NCBI RefSeq assembly: GCF_024741815.1
Contig: NZ_CP102951.1
Coordinates: 5,408,001 to 5,472,000, forward strand
Length of the DNA: 64,000 bases
Direction of reading: 5' to 3'
Source of the DNA: Pseudomonas sp. LS1212
GTDB lineage: Bacteria > Pseudomonadota > Gammaproteobacteria > Pseudomonadales > Pseudomonadaceae
This document shows positions 8,729-18,077 of the stretch, piece after piece (the first letter of the stretch is position 1; each line of letters opens with the position of its first letter). Made by a program: the position numbers and the translations under genes. The notes under the pieces were generated by a model that had not been told where the DNA came from, made no database searches, and worked only from the letters and a program-made list of their open reading frames with translations.

Positions 8729-9286
8729 CTAATTCAACAAACGCTCAGCTTTGTCCCTGAGCACATGCAAATCAATAACCGGCACCGCCATCTCCTTGGC
8801 CCTCTCATCCCACTGCCGCATACGCAAGCTCACCTCACACAGCGGATCCTGCTCAAACGCTGCCGCCTCATCAGGCGTCATCACCCCACCCTGATACCCC
8901 AAGGTACGCCGACTGGCCTCGCTAAGCCGCTCGTAATAGCCCGGCTCCTTCAGCGTCAGATAGCGCTTGGCCTGAACGTGATACTCCACCAGCCGCACCA
9001 TGCGTTCGCTGAAACCGCAACGACGCAGATAATCAGCGCCAACCCGCTCATGGCTGACTACGCCATAGCCGCCCATGCCGCCTTCATCGCTCTCGCAAAT
9101 GTGTCCGATATCGTGGAAAAACGCTGCCAACACCACTTCATCGTCGTAGCCTTCGGCCAACGCCAGCTGCGCGGCCTGGGACATATGCTCGAGTTGCGAT
9201 ACCGGCTCGCCAATGTAGTCGGCATCACCATGCCGCTGGTACAGGGCAAACACTTCGTCGACGATCTGCGAGGGGGTTCTTATCAT
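8729..9286 (-). CDS. PhnZ-like HD-domain oxygenase of phosphonate breakdown
   Basis: 185 residues. It aligns closely with PhnZ-type mixed-valent di-iron oxygenases, which cleave the C-P bond of a 1-hydroxylated aminoethylphosphonate. Positions known to matter in PhnZ are all present: Y24, E27, H34, H58-D59, H62, H79, H103 and D160. The Y24/E27 pair marks oxygenases rather than ordinary HD phosphohydrolases. Start preceded by GAGAG. It lies 11 bases after the FAD oxidase gene, as the last gene of a phosphonate block. No PhnY-like hydroxylase is seen in the window, so its substrate must come from elsewhere or differ from that of PhnZ. Confidence 0.82.
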   Translation of the reverse strand: MIRTPSQIVDEVFALYQRHGDADYIGEPVSQLEHMSQAAQLALAEGYDDEVVLAAFFHDIGHICESDEGGMGGYGVVSHERVGADYLRRCGFSERMVRLVEYHVQAKRYLTLKEPGYYERLSEASRRTLGYQGGVMTPDEAAAFEQDPLCEVSLRMRQWDERAKEMAVPVIDLHVLRDKAERLLN

Positions 9287-9297
9287 CAGGTTCTCTC

Positions 9298-10440
9298 TTA
9301 TTGTTTGTCTGTTTCACCGAGCAAACGGGCGATGTGCTGTTCGGCCAACGCCGGGCCGACGCTCATGCCCACGCCAGTGTGCATCAACGCCGCATTCAAG
9401 CCAGGGGCGACCTGCAGCAACGAGAACGGCCCCGGCCCCCTTGCACCGTAGACGCCCTGCCAGCGTTCCACCACCTTGATGCGGCCACCCAGGGTCTGCT
9501 CGGCCAGTGCGATCATCCACTCATCGACCTGCTCGGCATTGAAGGGCGAGGCATCCTGGCCATAGTCGTGGGAGTCGCCGATGATCAGGTCGCCGTGGGG
9601 TGTCGGGCTGATCAACAGGTGAATGCCATGTGCCAGCAAATGCGGGCTGTGCGCCTGGATTTGCGCCTGCAGGGCCTTGGCCTCGGGTAGATCTGCGAAC
9701 GCGCCGTAATGGACGCAACTCAGACCGGTGAGCAGAGCATGCTGAAGGTCCAGTTCGAACTCGGGACGCGCACGCAGCATCTGCAAGCGGCAAATCTGCG
9801 GCTCCAGTTGCGCCAGTGGTTCGGCCAAAAGTGTTTGGTAATCATGCCCGGAACAAACCACGACCTGCTTGCCAGTAAAGGTTCCAGCGGTGCTGATCAC
9901 ACGCCCTGGCTCGACTTCGCGCACCAGCGTGGAAAAGTGAAACTCGACCGCCAACTCCTTTTGCAGATAGCGGATGAGCGCCGGAATCGCTTCGCGTGAA
10001 TACAGCTGTTGATCGTCCAGCCCGCGCAGGGCTGCACGGTGATGACGGAACCGGCCGCCGTAGAGATCGTTGAGCGCGGCGCCCTGCAACAGCTCCACAC
10101 GGTATCCATGTTCGATCGCTCGGCCTGCGCAGAACGCCTCCAGCAATGTTTCTTCTTCCTCTGTACGGGCGAACAGAATCGAACCGTTGCGCTTGAGTTT
10201 GAAGTTTGCCTGTTGCGCCCATTGTGCCCATATCGGGCGGCTGGCCTTGGCCAGTTCGAGCATTTGCCCAGGGGGTTGGCCGGTGACCAGGGCCTGGCCG
10301 AAGTTGCGGACCGAGGCGCCCAGGGGTGTGGCGCTGCGCTCGAACACCCGAACGCGCAGGCCACGGCGTGCGGCGGCGTAGGCGTGAGACAGGCCGAGGA
10401 TGCCTGCGCCGACGATGAGAATGTCGCTTTGGTTGGTCAT
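9298..10440 (-). CDS. FAD-dependent oxidase of phosphonate cluster (glycine-oxidase-like)
   Basis: 380 residues. N-terminal FAD-binding Rossmann motif DILIVGAGILGLSHAYAAARRG (GxGxxG at about 11-16) and a C-terminal GVGMSVGPA flavin contact, as in D-amino-acid/glycine oxidases. It corresponds to the family that repeatedly sits beside phosphonate HD oxygenases and transporters (TIGR03364 type). Members have been linked to oxidation of aminoethylphosphonate or its N-methyl form; the exact substrate here is inferred. Translation is probably coupled to the downstream HD gene. A perfect 37-bp REP doublet separates it from the transporter genes. Confidence 0.8.
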   Translation of the reverse strand: MTNQSDILIVGAGILGLSHAYAAARRGLRVRVFERSATPLGASVRNFGQALVTGQPPGQMLELAKASRPIWAQWAQQANFKLKRNGSILFARTEEEETLLEAFCAGRAIEHGYRVELLQGAALNDLYGGRFRHHRAALRGLDDQQLYSREAIPALIRYLQKELAVEFHFSTLVREVEPGRVISTAGTFTGKQVVVCSGHDYQTLLAEPLAQLEPQICRLQMLRARPEFELDLQHALLTGLSCVHYGAFADLPEAKALQAQIQAHSPHLLAHGIHLLISPTPHGDLIIGDSHDYGQDASPFNAEQVDEWMIALAEQTLGGRIKVVERWQGVYGARGPGPFSLLQVAPGLNAALMHTGVGMSVGPALAEQHIARLLGETDKQ

Positions 10441-10458
10441 CAGAATGTCCTGATATTG

Positions 10459-10549
10459 TGCAACGCCCTATCGCTGGCAAGCCAGCTCCCACAGGGGCAG
10501 GCGTCGCACATACCTGTGGGAGCTGGCTTGCCAGCGATAGGGCGTTGCA
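10459..10549. repeat. REP doublet with 37-bp perfect arms
   Basis: The arm TGCAACGCCCTATCGCTGGC... at 10459-10495 is the exact reverse complement of 10513-10549, with a 17-base loop. It lies inside the phosphonate gene block and could reduce read-through from transporter to catabolic genes. Confidence 0.9.
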
Positions 10550-10554
10550 GGGAT

Positions 10555-11580
10555 TTACTGTTGAGCCACCTTCTCGGACTTGCCGTCATAGCGCTTGCGC
10601 CACTCGGCCAGGATGTTGTCGCGGTTCTTCGACGCCCAGGCAAAGTCGTTCTTGATCAGGCGCTGTTCGTAGTCGGCCGGCAGTTCGGTCTGCGGCTTGG
10701 CGATGCCCGGCTGGGCCAACACGGCGAAGTTTTCCTTGTACAGGTCCATCGCAGCCGGGCTTGCCGAGAAGTCCGCCAGGCGCTTGGCAGCGTCTTCGTG
10801 CGGCGTGCCTTTGATCACGGCGGTGGCTTCGATTTCCCAGCCCAGGCCTTCCTTCGGCAGGACGATGTCCAGCGGTGCGCCCTGGCGCTTTAGCTGCACG
10901 GCCGGGTACTCGAAGGAGATACCGATCGGGAATTCCCCTGCCGCTGCCAACTTGCACGGCTTGGAACCCGAGTGCACGTACTGGCCGATGTTCTGGTGCA
11001 ATTGATCCATGTACTGCCAGCCCTGCTTCTCGCCGAAGGTCTGCAGCCAGGCACTCACGTCGAGAAAGCCGGTGCCCGAGGACGCCGGGTTGGGCATGAC
11101 GATCTTGCCCTTGTACTCAGGCTTGGTCAGGTCCTGCCAGCTCACCGGTTTGGTCAGGCCCTGCTTCTCGGCTTCGATGGTGTTGAAGCAGATGGTCGCT
11201 GCCCAGACGTCCATGCCGACCCAGGCAGGCGGGTTGGCGGCGTCGCGGTAGTTGCCACCGATCTGGGCGAGGTCCTTGGGGGCGTAACTTTGCAGCATGC
11301 CCTGTTGGTCGAGAATCGCCAGGCTCGACGCCGCCAGGCCCCAGACCGCATCGGCTTGCGGGCGGTCTTTCTCGGCCAGCAGCTTGGCGGTGATGATGCC
11401 GGTGGAGTCGCGCACCCACTTGATCTCGATATCCGGGTTGGCCGCTTCGAAGGCCTGCTTGTAGCGCTTGAGCTGTTCAGCCTCGAGGGCTGTGTAGACC
11501 GTCAACCGGGTGTCGGCCGCATGGGCCTGCAGACTGAAAGCAGTGAGCACAGCAGCGGCAAGAGCAAGTGGCTTGAACAT
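10555..11580 (-). CDS. ABC transporter substrate-binding protein, 2-aminoethylphosphonate type
   Basis: 341 residues with a signal peptide (MFKPLALAAAVLTAFSLQAHA, cleavage after about residue 21), so a periplasmic protein. The body resembles iron(III)-type solute-binding proteins (TVYTALEAEQLKRYKQAFEA), the fold used by the PhnS2 group for aminoethylphosphonate. Start preceded by AAGGA. It is the third gene of an ATPase-permease-binding protein set beside phosphonate-degrading enzymes and a matching LysR regulator, which is the main support for the substrate. Confidence 0.85.
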   Translation of the reverse strand: MFKPLALAAAVLTAFSLQAHAADTRLTVYTALEAEQLKRYKQAFEAANPDIEIKWVRDSTGIITAKLLAEKDRPQADAVWGLAASSLAILDQQGMLQSYAPKDLAQIGGNYRDAANPPAWVGMDVWAATICFNTIEAEKQGLTKPVSWQDLTKPEYKGKIVMPNPASSGTGFLDVSAWLQTFGEKQGWQYMDQLHQNIGQYVHSGSKPCKLAAAGEFPIGISFEYPAVQLKRQGAPLDIVLPKEGLGWEIEATAVIKGTPHEDAAKRLADFSASPAAMDLYKENFAVLAQPGIAKPQTELPADYEQRLIKNDFAWASKNRDNILAEWRKRYDGKSEKVAQQ

Positions 11581-11616
11581 GGTGCAGTTCCTTGATCAGT
11601 ACAGGTGGGTAAAGGT

Positions 11617-13341
11617 TTATTGACCTGGCGCGGTCTGGCGCCAGGCTTGGGAACGGCGCAGCAGGCCGCGCGAGGCGCCGGCCAGCAGCAGCGAGACGGT
11701 TGCAGACGTCAGCAGGATCAGGGTCGACATGGCCGCCGCGCCCCCCACGTTGCCGGCGTCGTCCATGTTCAGGACGGCTACCGCCGCAAGAATCGTGTCG
11801 GGGCTGTAGAGGAAGATCGCCGCCGACACCGTGGTCATCGCCGAGACGAACAGGTAGCGGATGATGTCCAGCAATGCCGGCAGGCAGATCGGCACGGTTA
11901 CACGCAGGTAGTGCCGGTACAGCGGCGCCTTGAGCGACAGGGCGGCAGCTTCGAACTCGCCATCGAGCTGACGCAGCGCCGTGGTCGCGGTCATTTGTGC
12001 CGTGGTCAGGTAGTGGGCGATGGTGCACACCACCAGCAGCGTCATGCTGCCGTAGAACACATGCAGCGGGTTGCCGGTCAGGTTGAAGAAAAAGACATAG
12101 CCCAGGCCCAACACCAGCCCTGGCACCGCCATCGGCACGAAGCTGAGCATGCGCAGCACCAGGTTGAGCCCGCGCAGGCCTGAGGTTTTTTCCATCAGGT
12201 AGGCACCGGTAAAGATCACCACGCTGCCGATCAGGGCGCTGCCCACGGCCATGGTCAAGCTGTTGCTATAGGCCAGCCAACCACCGCCGGCGGTTTCATC
12301 GAACTGGTAATGGTCGAGCGACAGGGACAGGTTGTATGGCCAGAATTTGACCAGCGACGAGTACACCGCCATGCCGAACACCAGCAACAACACCGCACAG
12401 ACCAGCAACACGAAGGCCATGTAGCCGCTATCGCGCAGACGCGAAGGCACCGGCTGGAAAACCTGGGCGCGGCCGCTCATGGAATCGCCCTGACGACGGC
12501 GCAGCCAGGCATCGACAGCGAAACTGAACAGCGCTGGCAGCAGCAAGACCATGCCGATCAAGGCCCCGCGACCGAACTGCTGCTGGCCAACCACCGCCTT
12601 GTAGGCTTCCAGCGCCAGCACCTGGTAATCACCACCCACCACCACGGGCACGCCGAAGTCGGTGATGGTCAGGGTGAACACCAGGCAGAAGGCAGCGAAC
12701 ACCGCCTGCCGGGTTGCCGGCCAGGTAATGCTGCGAAATGCTCGCCAGGGCCCTGCGCCCATGCTCGATGCGGCGTCGAACAAGCGCGCATCGGCCAGCG
12801 ACAAGGCCGACAGCAGGATCATCAATGCATGGGGGAAGGTGTAGATCACCTCGCCGAGGACAATGCCCCAGAAGCCGTAGATATTTTCATCGAACAACCC
12901 GCGCAGCAGGCCCTGGTTGCCAAACCAATACACCAGCGCGATACCCGGCAACATCGATGGCGCCAGCAGTGGCAGCAGGGAAATCCCGCGCCAGACGGTC
13001 TTGCCCGGTATCAGCGTGCGTTGCAGGGCGTAGGCGAACAGATAGGCCACGGGCACGACGATGGCCGCGACGCTGAAGGAAACTTTCAGGCTGTTGCCCA
13101 GCAACCAGTGGAAGTTGGCGCTGGTCACCAGTTCGCGGGCGGCGGCCCATCCGCCACCTTGCCCATCCTCGGCGCTGAAGCCGCGCCAGAAGATCGCCAG
13201 CAAGGGCATCAGCACCGCGACACAGAGCAACACCAGCAACAGTACTTTGCCGCCCACCACGAACAGCCTATCCCCCAGGGACGTCCGGCTTTTTTGCGCT
13301 ACGACCTTGCCTGCGACCGGTGCGACGATTTGCCCGGCCAT
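11617..13341 (-). CDS. ABC transporter permease, fused double-domain, phosphonate uptake
   Basis: 574 residues with about twelve membrane helices in two homologous halves, each with the binding-protein-dependent permease motif (GPWRAFRSITWPATRQAV in the first half). This fused layout is typical of the PhnU2/FbpB group. I start at the ATG one base after the ATPase stop codon; a TTG three codons earlier is also open. Inner-membrane channel of the aminoethylphosphonate importer. Confidence 0.85.
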   Translation of the reverse strand: MAGQIVAPVAGKVVAQKSRTSLGDRLFVVGGKVLLLVLLCVAVLMPLLAIFWRGFSAEDGQGGGWAAARELVTSANFHWLLGNSLKVSFSVAAIVVPVAYLFAYALQRTLIPGKTVWRGISLLPLLAPSMLPGIALVYWFGNQGLLRGLFDENIYGFWGIVLGEVIYTFPHALMILLSALSLADARLFDAASSMGAGPWRAFRSITWPATRQAVFAAFCLVFTLTITDFGVPVVVGGDYQVLALEAYKAVVGQQQFGRGALIGMVLLLPALFSFAVDAWLRRRQGDSMSGRAQVFQPVPSRLRDSGYMAFVLLVCAVLLLVFGMAVYSSLVKFWPYNLSLSLDHYQFDETAGGGWLAYSNSLTMAVGSALIGSVVIFTGAYLMEKTSGLRGLNLVLRMLSFVPMAVPGLVLGLGYVFFFNLTGNPLHVFYGSMTLLVVCTIAHYLTTAQMTATTALRQLDGEFEAAALSLKAPLYRHYLRVTVPICLPALLDIIRYLFVSAMTTVSAAIFLYSPDTILAAVAVLNMDDAGNVGGAAAMSTLILLTSATVSLLLAGASRGLLRRSQAWRQTAPGQ

Positions 13342-13342
13342 C

Positions 13343-14407
13343 TCAGGCAAACATCTGCAGGCTGCGCGGAGGCAAGGCGACCCAGATATCCTGGGAGCCC
13401 AGATGCGGCATCGATTCGGGCGTCACTTCGGCCAATAGTGCATGACCCGGCAATTGATTGAGCTCGAAGCTCATGCGGCAGCGATTCCCGAGGAAAGTGA
13501 TCTCGCGAACCCGCGCCGGGAACAGGTTTTCCTCGTGTACCTGCGGGTTGACGCTGATTGCCTCGGGGCGGCAAAACAAGCGGCCTCTGGCAGCAGGCCC
13601 TGTGCCGGGGGCCAGGCGCATGTTCATCGCACCGACTTGCGCGTGGCTGTCACCACTGCGCTGGAACGGCAACCAGTTGCCCTGGCCGACGAATTCCGCC
13701 ACGAAGGGCGTGGCCGGCTTGTCATAGATTTCTTGCGGGGTAGCGTACTGCTCGACCTGGCCGTTGTTCATCACCGCAATGCGGTCGGCCATCAGCATGG
13801 CCTCGTCCTGGTTGTGGGTCACCATCAGGGTGGTGATGCCCAACTGGCGCTGCAGTTGGCGCAGCTCGGTGCACAGGTGCTCGCGAACCCGGGCATCGAG
13901 TGCCGACATCGGCTCGTCGAGCAATAACAAAGAGGGTGCCGGCGCCAAGGCACGGGCCAGGGCGACGCGTTGCTGCTGGCCACCGGAAAGCTGGCCGGGG
14001 AATTTTTTCTCGCTGCCGGACAGACCGACCAGTTCGAGCATCTGCCCGACGCGCTGGCGGACTTCGTCGCGACCGCTGCCGGACAGGCCGTAGGCGATGT
14101 TGGCTTCGACCGTCAGGTTGGGAAACAACGCGTAGGACTGAAACAGAATCCCGTAGTCGCGTGCCTGAGGCGGCAAGGTGGAAATGTCGCGTTCGCCGAT
14201 ATACAGCTCGCCCCGGTCCTGCCGCTCGAGCCCGGCGATGCAGCGCAGCAAGGTGGTCTTGCCACAACCGGACGGCCCCAGCAGGCACACCAGCTCACCG
14301 GCGGCCACATCGAGGGAGACGTCATTGAGGGCGGTGAATGCACCGAAGCGCTTGTGGATGCCGCGCACTTTCATGTGTGCGCCAGGGTTTGCGATCGCGT
14401 TGTTCAT
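13343..14407 (-). CDS. ABC transporter ATPase, 2-aminoethylphosphonate type
   Basis: 354 residues. Walker A GPSGCGKTT (near residues 44-52), signature LSGGQQQRVALARALA, Walker B LLLLDEPMSALD and the switch histidine in VTHNQDEA. A C-terminal TOBE-like regulatory part follows from about residue 240. First gene of the transporter operon; its stop is next to the permease start. Similar in layout to PhnT2. Confidence 0.88.
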   Translation of the reverse strand: MNNAIANPGAHMKVRGIHKRFGAFTALNDVSLDVAAGELVCLLGPSGCGKTTLLRCIAGLERQDRGELYIGERDISTLPPQARDYGILFQSYALFPNLTVEANIAYGLSGSGRDEVRQRVGQMLELVGLSGSEKKFPGQLSGGQQQRVALARALAPAPSLLLLDEPMSALDARVREHLCTELRQLQRQLGITTLMVTHNQDEAMLMADRIAVMNNGQVEQYATPQEIYDKPATPFVAEFVGQGNWLPFQRSGDSHAQVGAMNMRLAPGTGPAARGRLFCRPEAISVNPQVHEENLFPARVREITFLGNRCRMSFELNQLPGHALLAEVTPESMPHLGSQDIWVALPPRSLQMFA

Positions 14408-14525
14408 GGGTAGACCTCACCGAGCAGATGAGGGCCATCCTAGAGCGTGATTGCGTACGTCCTGTGGCAGTGGGGCAAAAGCTGCCGATAGTGGTATTGG
14501 CAGATTTTGGGTATGAGAAAGTCTT

Positions 14526-14635
14526 GAGGGCCTCATCGCTGGCAAGCCAGCTCCCACAGGGATGAGCGGTGTTCCCAAATGGTATGTCTGGCACTAAACC
14601 CTTGTGGGAGCTGGCTTGCCAGCGATGCAGGCAAC
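14526..14635. repeat. REP doublet
   Basis: CCTCATCGCTGGCAAGCCAG... and the facing GGGAGCTGGCTTGCCAGCGAT lie between the LysR gene and the transporter operon. The promoter of the transporter operon is likely within 14408-14525, but no clear box is identifiable. Confidence 0.85.
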
Positions 14636-14646
14636 GCGGTCTGTGA

Positions 14647-15522
14647 TCAGGACTCCAGCGCCAAAACCTCCTGCGCAAGGCCAAGAAACGCCGCCGGCAA
14701 CCGCGCCTGCCGCCGCTCTTTCAAGCAATACAAATACTCATAAATCCGTGGAGCACCTTCGAGCGTCAGCACCCGCAACTCCGGATTGTGCGGCACCTCA
14801 TGCCGGGCAATGATGCTGATACCGATATTGCGCAACACCGCCTCGCGAATCGATTCGCGACTGCCGATTTCCAGCAGCGCACCTACCGATACCCCGGCGT
14901 CACGGAGCATCTCTTCGGTCAACTTGCGTGTCGTCGAGCCAGGTTCACGCATTAACAGACAGTGACCAGCCAGCGCGGTGATCGGCACCGACGCTTGCGC
15001 CGCCAGCGGGTGATTGCGGTGCACCGCCAGCACCAGCGGATCGGTACCCAGTACCCGACGCACTAACCGGGCATCATCGAGCAGTTGCGAGGATGCCGCC
15101 AAGTCGACCCGGTAATCCTCCAGCGATTCGAGCACTTGCTGCGAATTGCCGATCTCCACCGACACTTCGATCTGCGGCAGGCGCTCGCGAAATATCTTCA
15201 CCAGATCGAGTATGTAATACGGGGCAGTCGCAGCAATGCGCAAGGCGCCCTGCCCTTGGCCACTGTTGCGCAAAAAGAACTCGATATCAGCTTCCTGCTG
15301 TAACAGTACCTTGACCATCGGCAGCAGGCGCGCGCCGTCGTCGCTGAGGGTCAGGCGACGCCCGCCGCGATAGAATAACTCCACCGAGTACTGGCTCTCC
15401 AGGTTACGAATCTGGGTGGTCACCGTCGGTTGGCTCAGGCCGAGTTTCTTCGCTGCCAGGGTAATACTGCCCAAGCGGGCAACCATGTAGAACGCCTTCA
15501 ACTCGGCACTAGGGCGTGTCAT
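14647..15522 (-). CDS. LysR regulator of the phosphonate cluster
   Basis: 291 residues. Winged helix-turn-helix at the N-terminus (LGSITLAAKKLGLSQPTVTT, near 17-36), then the LysR effector domain. It fits the LysR group associated with aminoethylphosphonate catabolism (TIGR03339 type) and stands upstream of the transporter genes on the same strand. I place the start at ATG-ACA-CGC because it is preceded by AGGAA at proper distance and gives the family N-terminus; an open frame continues 33 codons further. That ribosome site and start codon lie inside the terminal inverted repeat of a MITE-like element. Confidence 0.85.
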   Translation of the reverse strand: MTRPSAELKAFYMVARLGSITLAAKKLGLSQPTVTTQIRNLESQYSVELFYRGGRRLTLSDDGARLLPMVKVLLQQEADIEFFLRNSGQGQGALRIAATAPYYILDLVKIFRERLPQIEVSVEIGNSQQVLESLEDYRVDLAASSQLLDDARLVRRVLGTDPLVLAVHRNHPLAAQASVPITALAGHCLLMREPGSTTRKLTEEMLRDAGVSVGALLEIGSRESIREAVLRNIGISIIARHEVPHNPELRVLTLEGAPRIYEYLYCLKERRQARLPAAFLGLAQEVLALES

Positions 15523-15779
15523 CAATGAGTTCCTGACTTGCGTTGTCGCCTGAGCGCGTGCCAGGCAAGGCGCAGACCGTAGCCAATGGTCATTCCATTG
15601 GCAAGGGCTGCAACGCCGCATGGCGCGCGCTCAGGCACAACCCGGAGGGCCGGGCCTGTTTTTGCGCAGGGCTGCGTTACTCGTCGTTCATTTGGAATGA
15701 CCAAATTTCTCTCCTCGCGCCTTGCCCTGCGCAAAAACAGGCGCCGGCGCAAGCCAGGAACTCATTGATGACACGCCCT
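15511..15779. mobile_element. MITE-like element with terminal inverted repeats
   Basis: 269 bases bounded by AGGGCGTGTCATCAATGAGT and its reverse complement; the arms are about 32 bp with one difference, and weaker similarity goes further in. Internal palindromes include CCAATGGTCATTCCATTGG and a facing pair GCCTGTTTTTGCGCAGGG / CCCTGCGCAAAAACAGGC. No coding potential. One end contains the start of the LysR gene, the other ends 12 bases from the cadA stop. Confidence 0.65.
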
Positions 15780-15791
15780 GCATCGCATCCT

Positions 15792-18050
15792 CTATTTTCT
15801 CAGCAGTCGCAGTCCATTGAAGACCACCAACAGACTCACGCCCATATCGGCAAAGACCGCCATCCACATGGTCGCCATCCCTGCAAAGGTAATCCCGAGG
15901 AATACCGCCTTGGTCGCCAAGGCCAGCACGATGTTCTGCATCAGAATCGCTGCGGTCTGGCGCGAGAGCCTGACGAACGCCGGGATTTTGCGCAAGTCGT
16001 CATCCATCAGCGCCACGTCGGCGGTCTCGATAGCGGTGTCGGTGCCTGCCGCCGCCATGGCGAAACCAATCTCGGCACGGGCCAGGGCCGGCGCGTCGTT
16101 GATGCCGTCACCGACCATGCCGACCCGGTGGCCTTTGGCGTACAGCGCTTCGATCGCCTGCAGCTTGCCGCTGGGCAACAGGTTGCCCTGGGCCTGATCG
16201 ATACCGACCTGAGCGGCAATGGCCTCGGCTGTATGCGGGTTGTCACCGGTCAGCATCAAGGTCTTGATGCCCAGCTCATGCAATTGGCTGATGGCTTCGC
16301 GGCTGGATGCCTTGAGCGTGTCGGCCACGGCGAACAGTGCCAGCGGCCCGGCCTTGTCCAGCAGCAGCACCACCGTCTTGCCCTGACGCTCGAGCCGATC
16401 GAGTTGCGCTTCCAACTGCGGCGAGCACAGCCCCAACTCCTCCACCAGACGATGATTGCCCAGGTGATAAAGCTCGCCCATGACTTCACCGCGCACACCC
16501 CGTCCGGCCAACGCCTCGAAGGCCTCGACCTGGCGCAGCACCACGTTTTGCTCTTCAGCCTTTTGCGCAATGGCCAGGGAAACGGGATGGTCAGAGCGGC
16601 TACCCAGGCTGGCAGCGACGGCTACCGCCATGTCCTCCACCAGCGGATCGAGCGCCAGGAAGTCGGTTTGCACCGGCTTGCCATGGGTGATGGTGCCGGT
16701 CTTGTCCAGGGCCAGATAATCTAGCTTGTGCCCGCTCTCCAGATACACCCCGCCCTTGATCAGGATTCCCTTGCGCGCGGCTGCGGCCAGGCCACTGACG
16801 ATGGTTACCGGTGTCGAGATAACCAGTGCACAGGGGCAAGCCACCACCAGCAAGACCAGCGCCCGGTATATCCAGTCGAACCAGATGCCGCCCATGAACA
16901 GCGGTGGTATCACCGCAACGGCCATGGCCAGGGCAAACACCGCCGGAGTGTAGATTCGCGAGAAGCTGTCGACGAAGCGCTGGGTCGGTGCCCGAGCGCC
17001 CTGGGCCTGCTCCACCGCGTGGATGATCCGCGCCAGGGTCGAGTTGTTCGCCGCCGCCGTGACGCGGTATTCGAGCGAGCCGGCCTGATTGATGGTCCCG
17101 GCAAAGACCTTGTCGCCCGCCCCCTTCTCTACTGGCAAACTTTCGCCGGTGATCGGCGCCTGGTCGATGGTCGACTGCCCGGATACCACCTCGCCGTCCA
17201 GCCCGATGCGCTCGCCGGGGCGCACGCGCACCAGGGCGCCGAGGGCGATCTCTTTGACGTCCAGTGCACGCCACTGTCCATCGGCCTGCTGCACGGTGGC
17301 CACGTCCGGGGTCAGCTGCATCAAACCGCCGATGGCGTTACGGGCCCGGTCCAGCGATCGCGCCTCGATCAGTTCGGCCAGGGTGAAGAGGAACATCACC
17401 ATTGCCGCTTCCGGCCATTGCCCGATCAGCACGGCGCCGGTCACGGCAATGCTCATCAATGCATTGATGTTGAGGTTGCGGTTCTTCAGGGCGATCCAGC
17501 CCTTCTTGTAGGTGCCCAGGCCACCACTCAAAATCGCCAGCAGGGCAACCAGCGCTACCACCCAGGTCGGCGCCAACTCGGCGAAATGGATAACTTCCGC
17601 CGTAACCGCCGCCACACCGGACAAGGCCAGCGGCCACCAGTGTTTCTTCACTGGCGCTGGCGTGACGTCTGCAGCCTGCCCTTCGACAATCGGTTCGGCT
17701 TTCATGCCCAGCGAAGCAATTGCCTCTTCGATGGCACCGGTATCGGCCAAGGCATGGCGTACGCCCAACACCCGGTTGATCAGGTTGAATTCCAGTTGCT
17801 CGACCCCGGCCAGCTTGGCCAGCTTATTCTGGATAAGGGTCTGCTCGGTCGGGCAATCCATGGCCTCGATGCGAAAATTGCTCAAGCGCGAACCGGCACT
17901 CGCCGCCTCGGTCAGCTGGATCAACGCCGGCGCATGTGACGCTGAACAGCAGGCGTGGTCGTGATTGTGCCCGGCACCCTGTACCGGGACTGCTACAGGC
18001 GTGAATTTCGAGTGGTCGTGGCTTGAGGTTGGCTGGTTCATGAGGTTCAT
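15792..18050 (-). CDS. cadA: Cadmium/zinc-translocating P-type ATPase
   Basis: 752 residues. P1B-type metal exporter of the inner membrane. A histidine-rich N-terminus (HDHSK, HNHDHACC) precedes one heavy-metal-associated domain with MDCPTEQ. Membrane metal site CPC in VACPCALVIST; phosphorylation motif DKTGT; SDHPVSLA; hinge GDGINDAPALA. CPC with divergent cadR points to Cd2+, Zn2+ and Pb2+ efflux. The start is one of two nearby methionines (18050 or 18041); I chose the first, preceded by AGGA. Regulated from the shared promoter with cadR. Confidence 0.93.
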   Translation of the reverse strand: MNLMNQPTSSHDHSKFTPVAVPVQGAGHNHDHACCSASHAPALIQLTEAASAGSRLSNFRIEAMDCPTEQTLIQNKLAKLAGVEQLEFNLINRVLGVRHALADTGAIEEAIASLGMKAEPIVEGQAADVTPAPVKKHWWPLALSGVAAVTAEVIHFAELAPTWVVALVALLAILSGGLGTYKKGWIALKNRNLNINALMSIAVTGAVLIGQWPEAAMVMFLFTLAELIEARSLDRARNAIGGLMQLTPDVATVQQADGQWRALDVKEIALGALVRVRPGERIGLDGEVVSGQSTIDQAPITGESLPVEKGAGDKVFAGTINQAGSLEYRVTAAANNSTLARIIHAVEQAQGARAPTQRFVDSFSRIYTPAVFALAMAVAVIPPLFMGGIWFDWIYRALVLLVVACPCALVISTPVTIVSGLAAAARKGILIKGGVYLESGHKLDYLALDKTGTITHGKPVQTDFLALDPLVEDMAVAVAASLGSRSDHPVSLAIAQKAEEQNVVLRQVEAFEALAGRGVRGEVMGELYHLGNHRLVEELGLCSPQLEAQLDRLERQGKTVVLLLDKAGPLALFAVADTLKASSREAISQLHELGIKTLMLTGDNPHTAEAIAAQVGIDQAQGNLLPSGKLQAIEALYAKGHRVGMVGDGINDAPALARAEIGFAMAAAGTDTAIETADVALMDDDLRKIPAFVRLSRQTAAILMQNIVLALATKAVFLGITFAGMATMWMAVFADMGVSLLVVFNGLRLLRK

Positions 18051-18077
18051 CCCTAAATGTCCTGTTGCCAAGTGAAC

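Noticed and set aside
10459..10549. Repeated palindromes as a possible CRISPR array
   Set aside because: Only two inverted copies per locus, no regular spacers, and the REP core of pseudomonads is recognisable; no cas genes.
12310..13461. 383-residue ORF antisense to the phosphonate permease, and the 292-residue ORF antisense to ilvD at 2509-3387
   Set aside because: Same shadow effect; low-complexity glutamine/histidine or glycine/valine-rich translation without domains.
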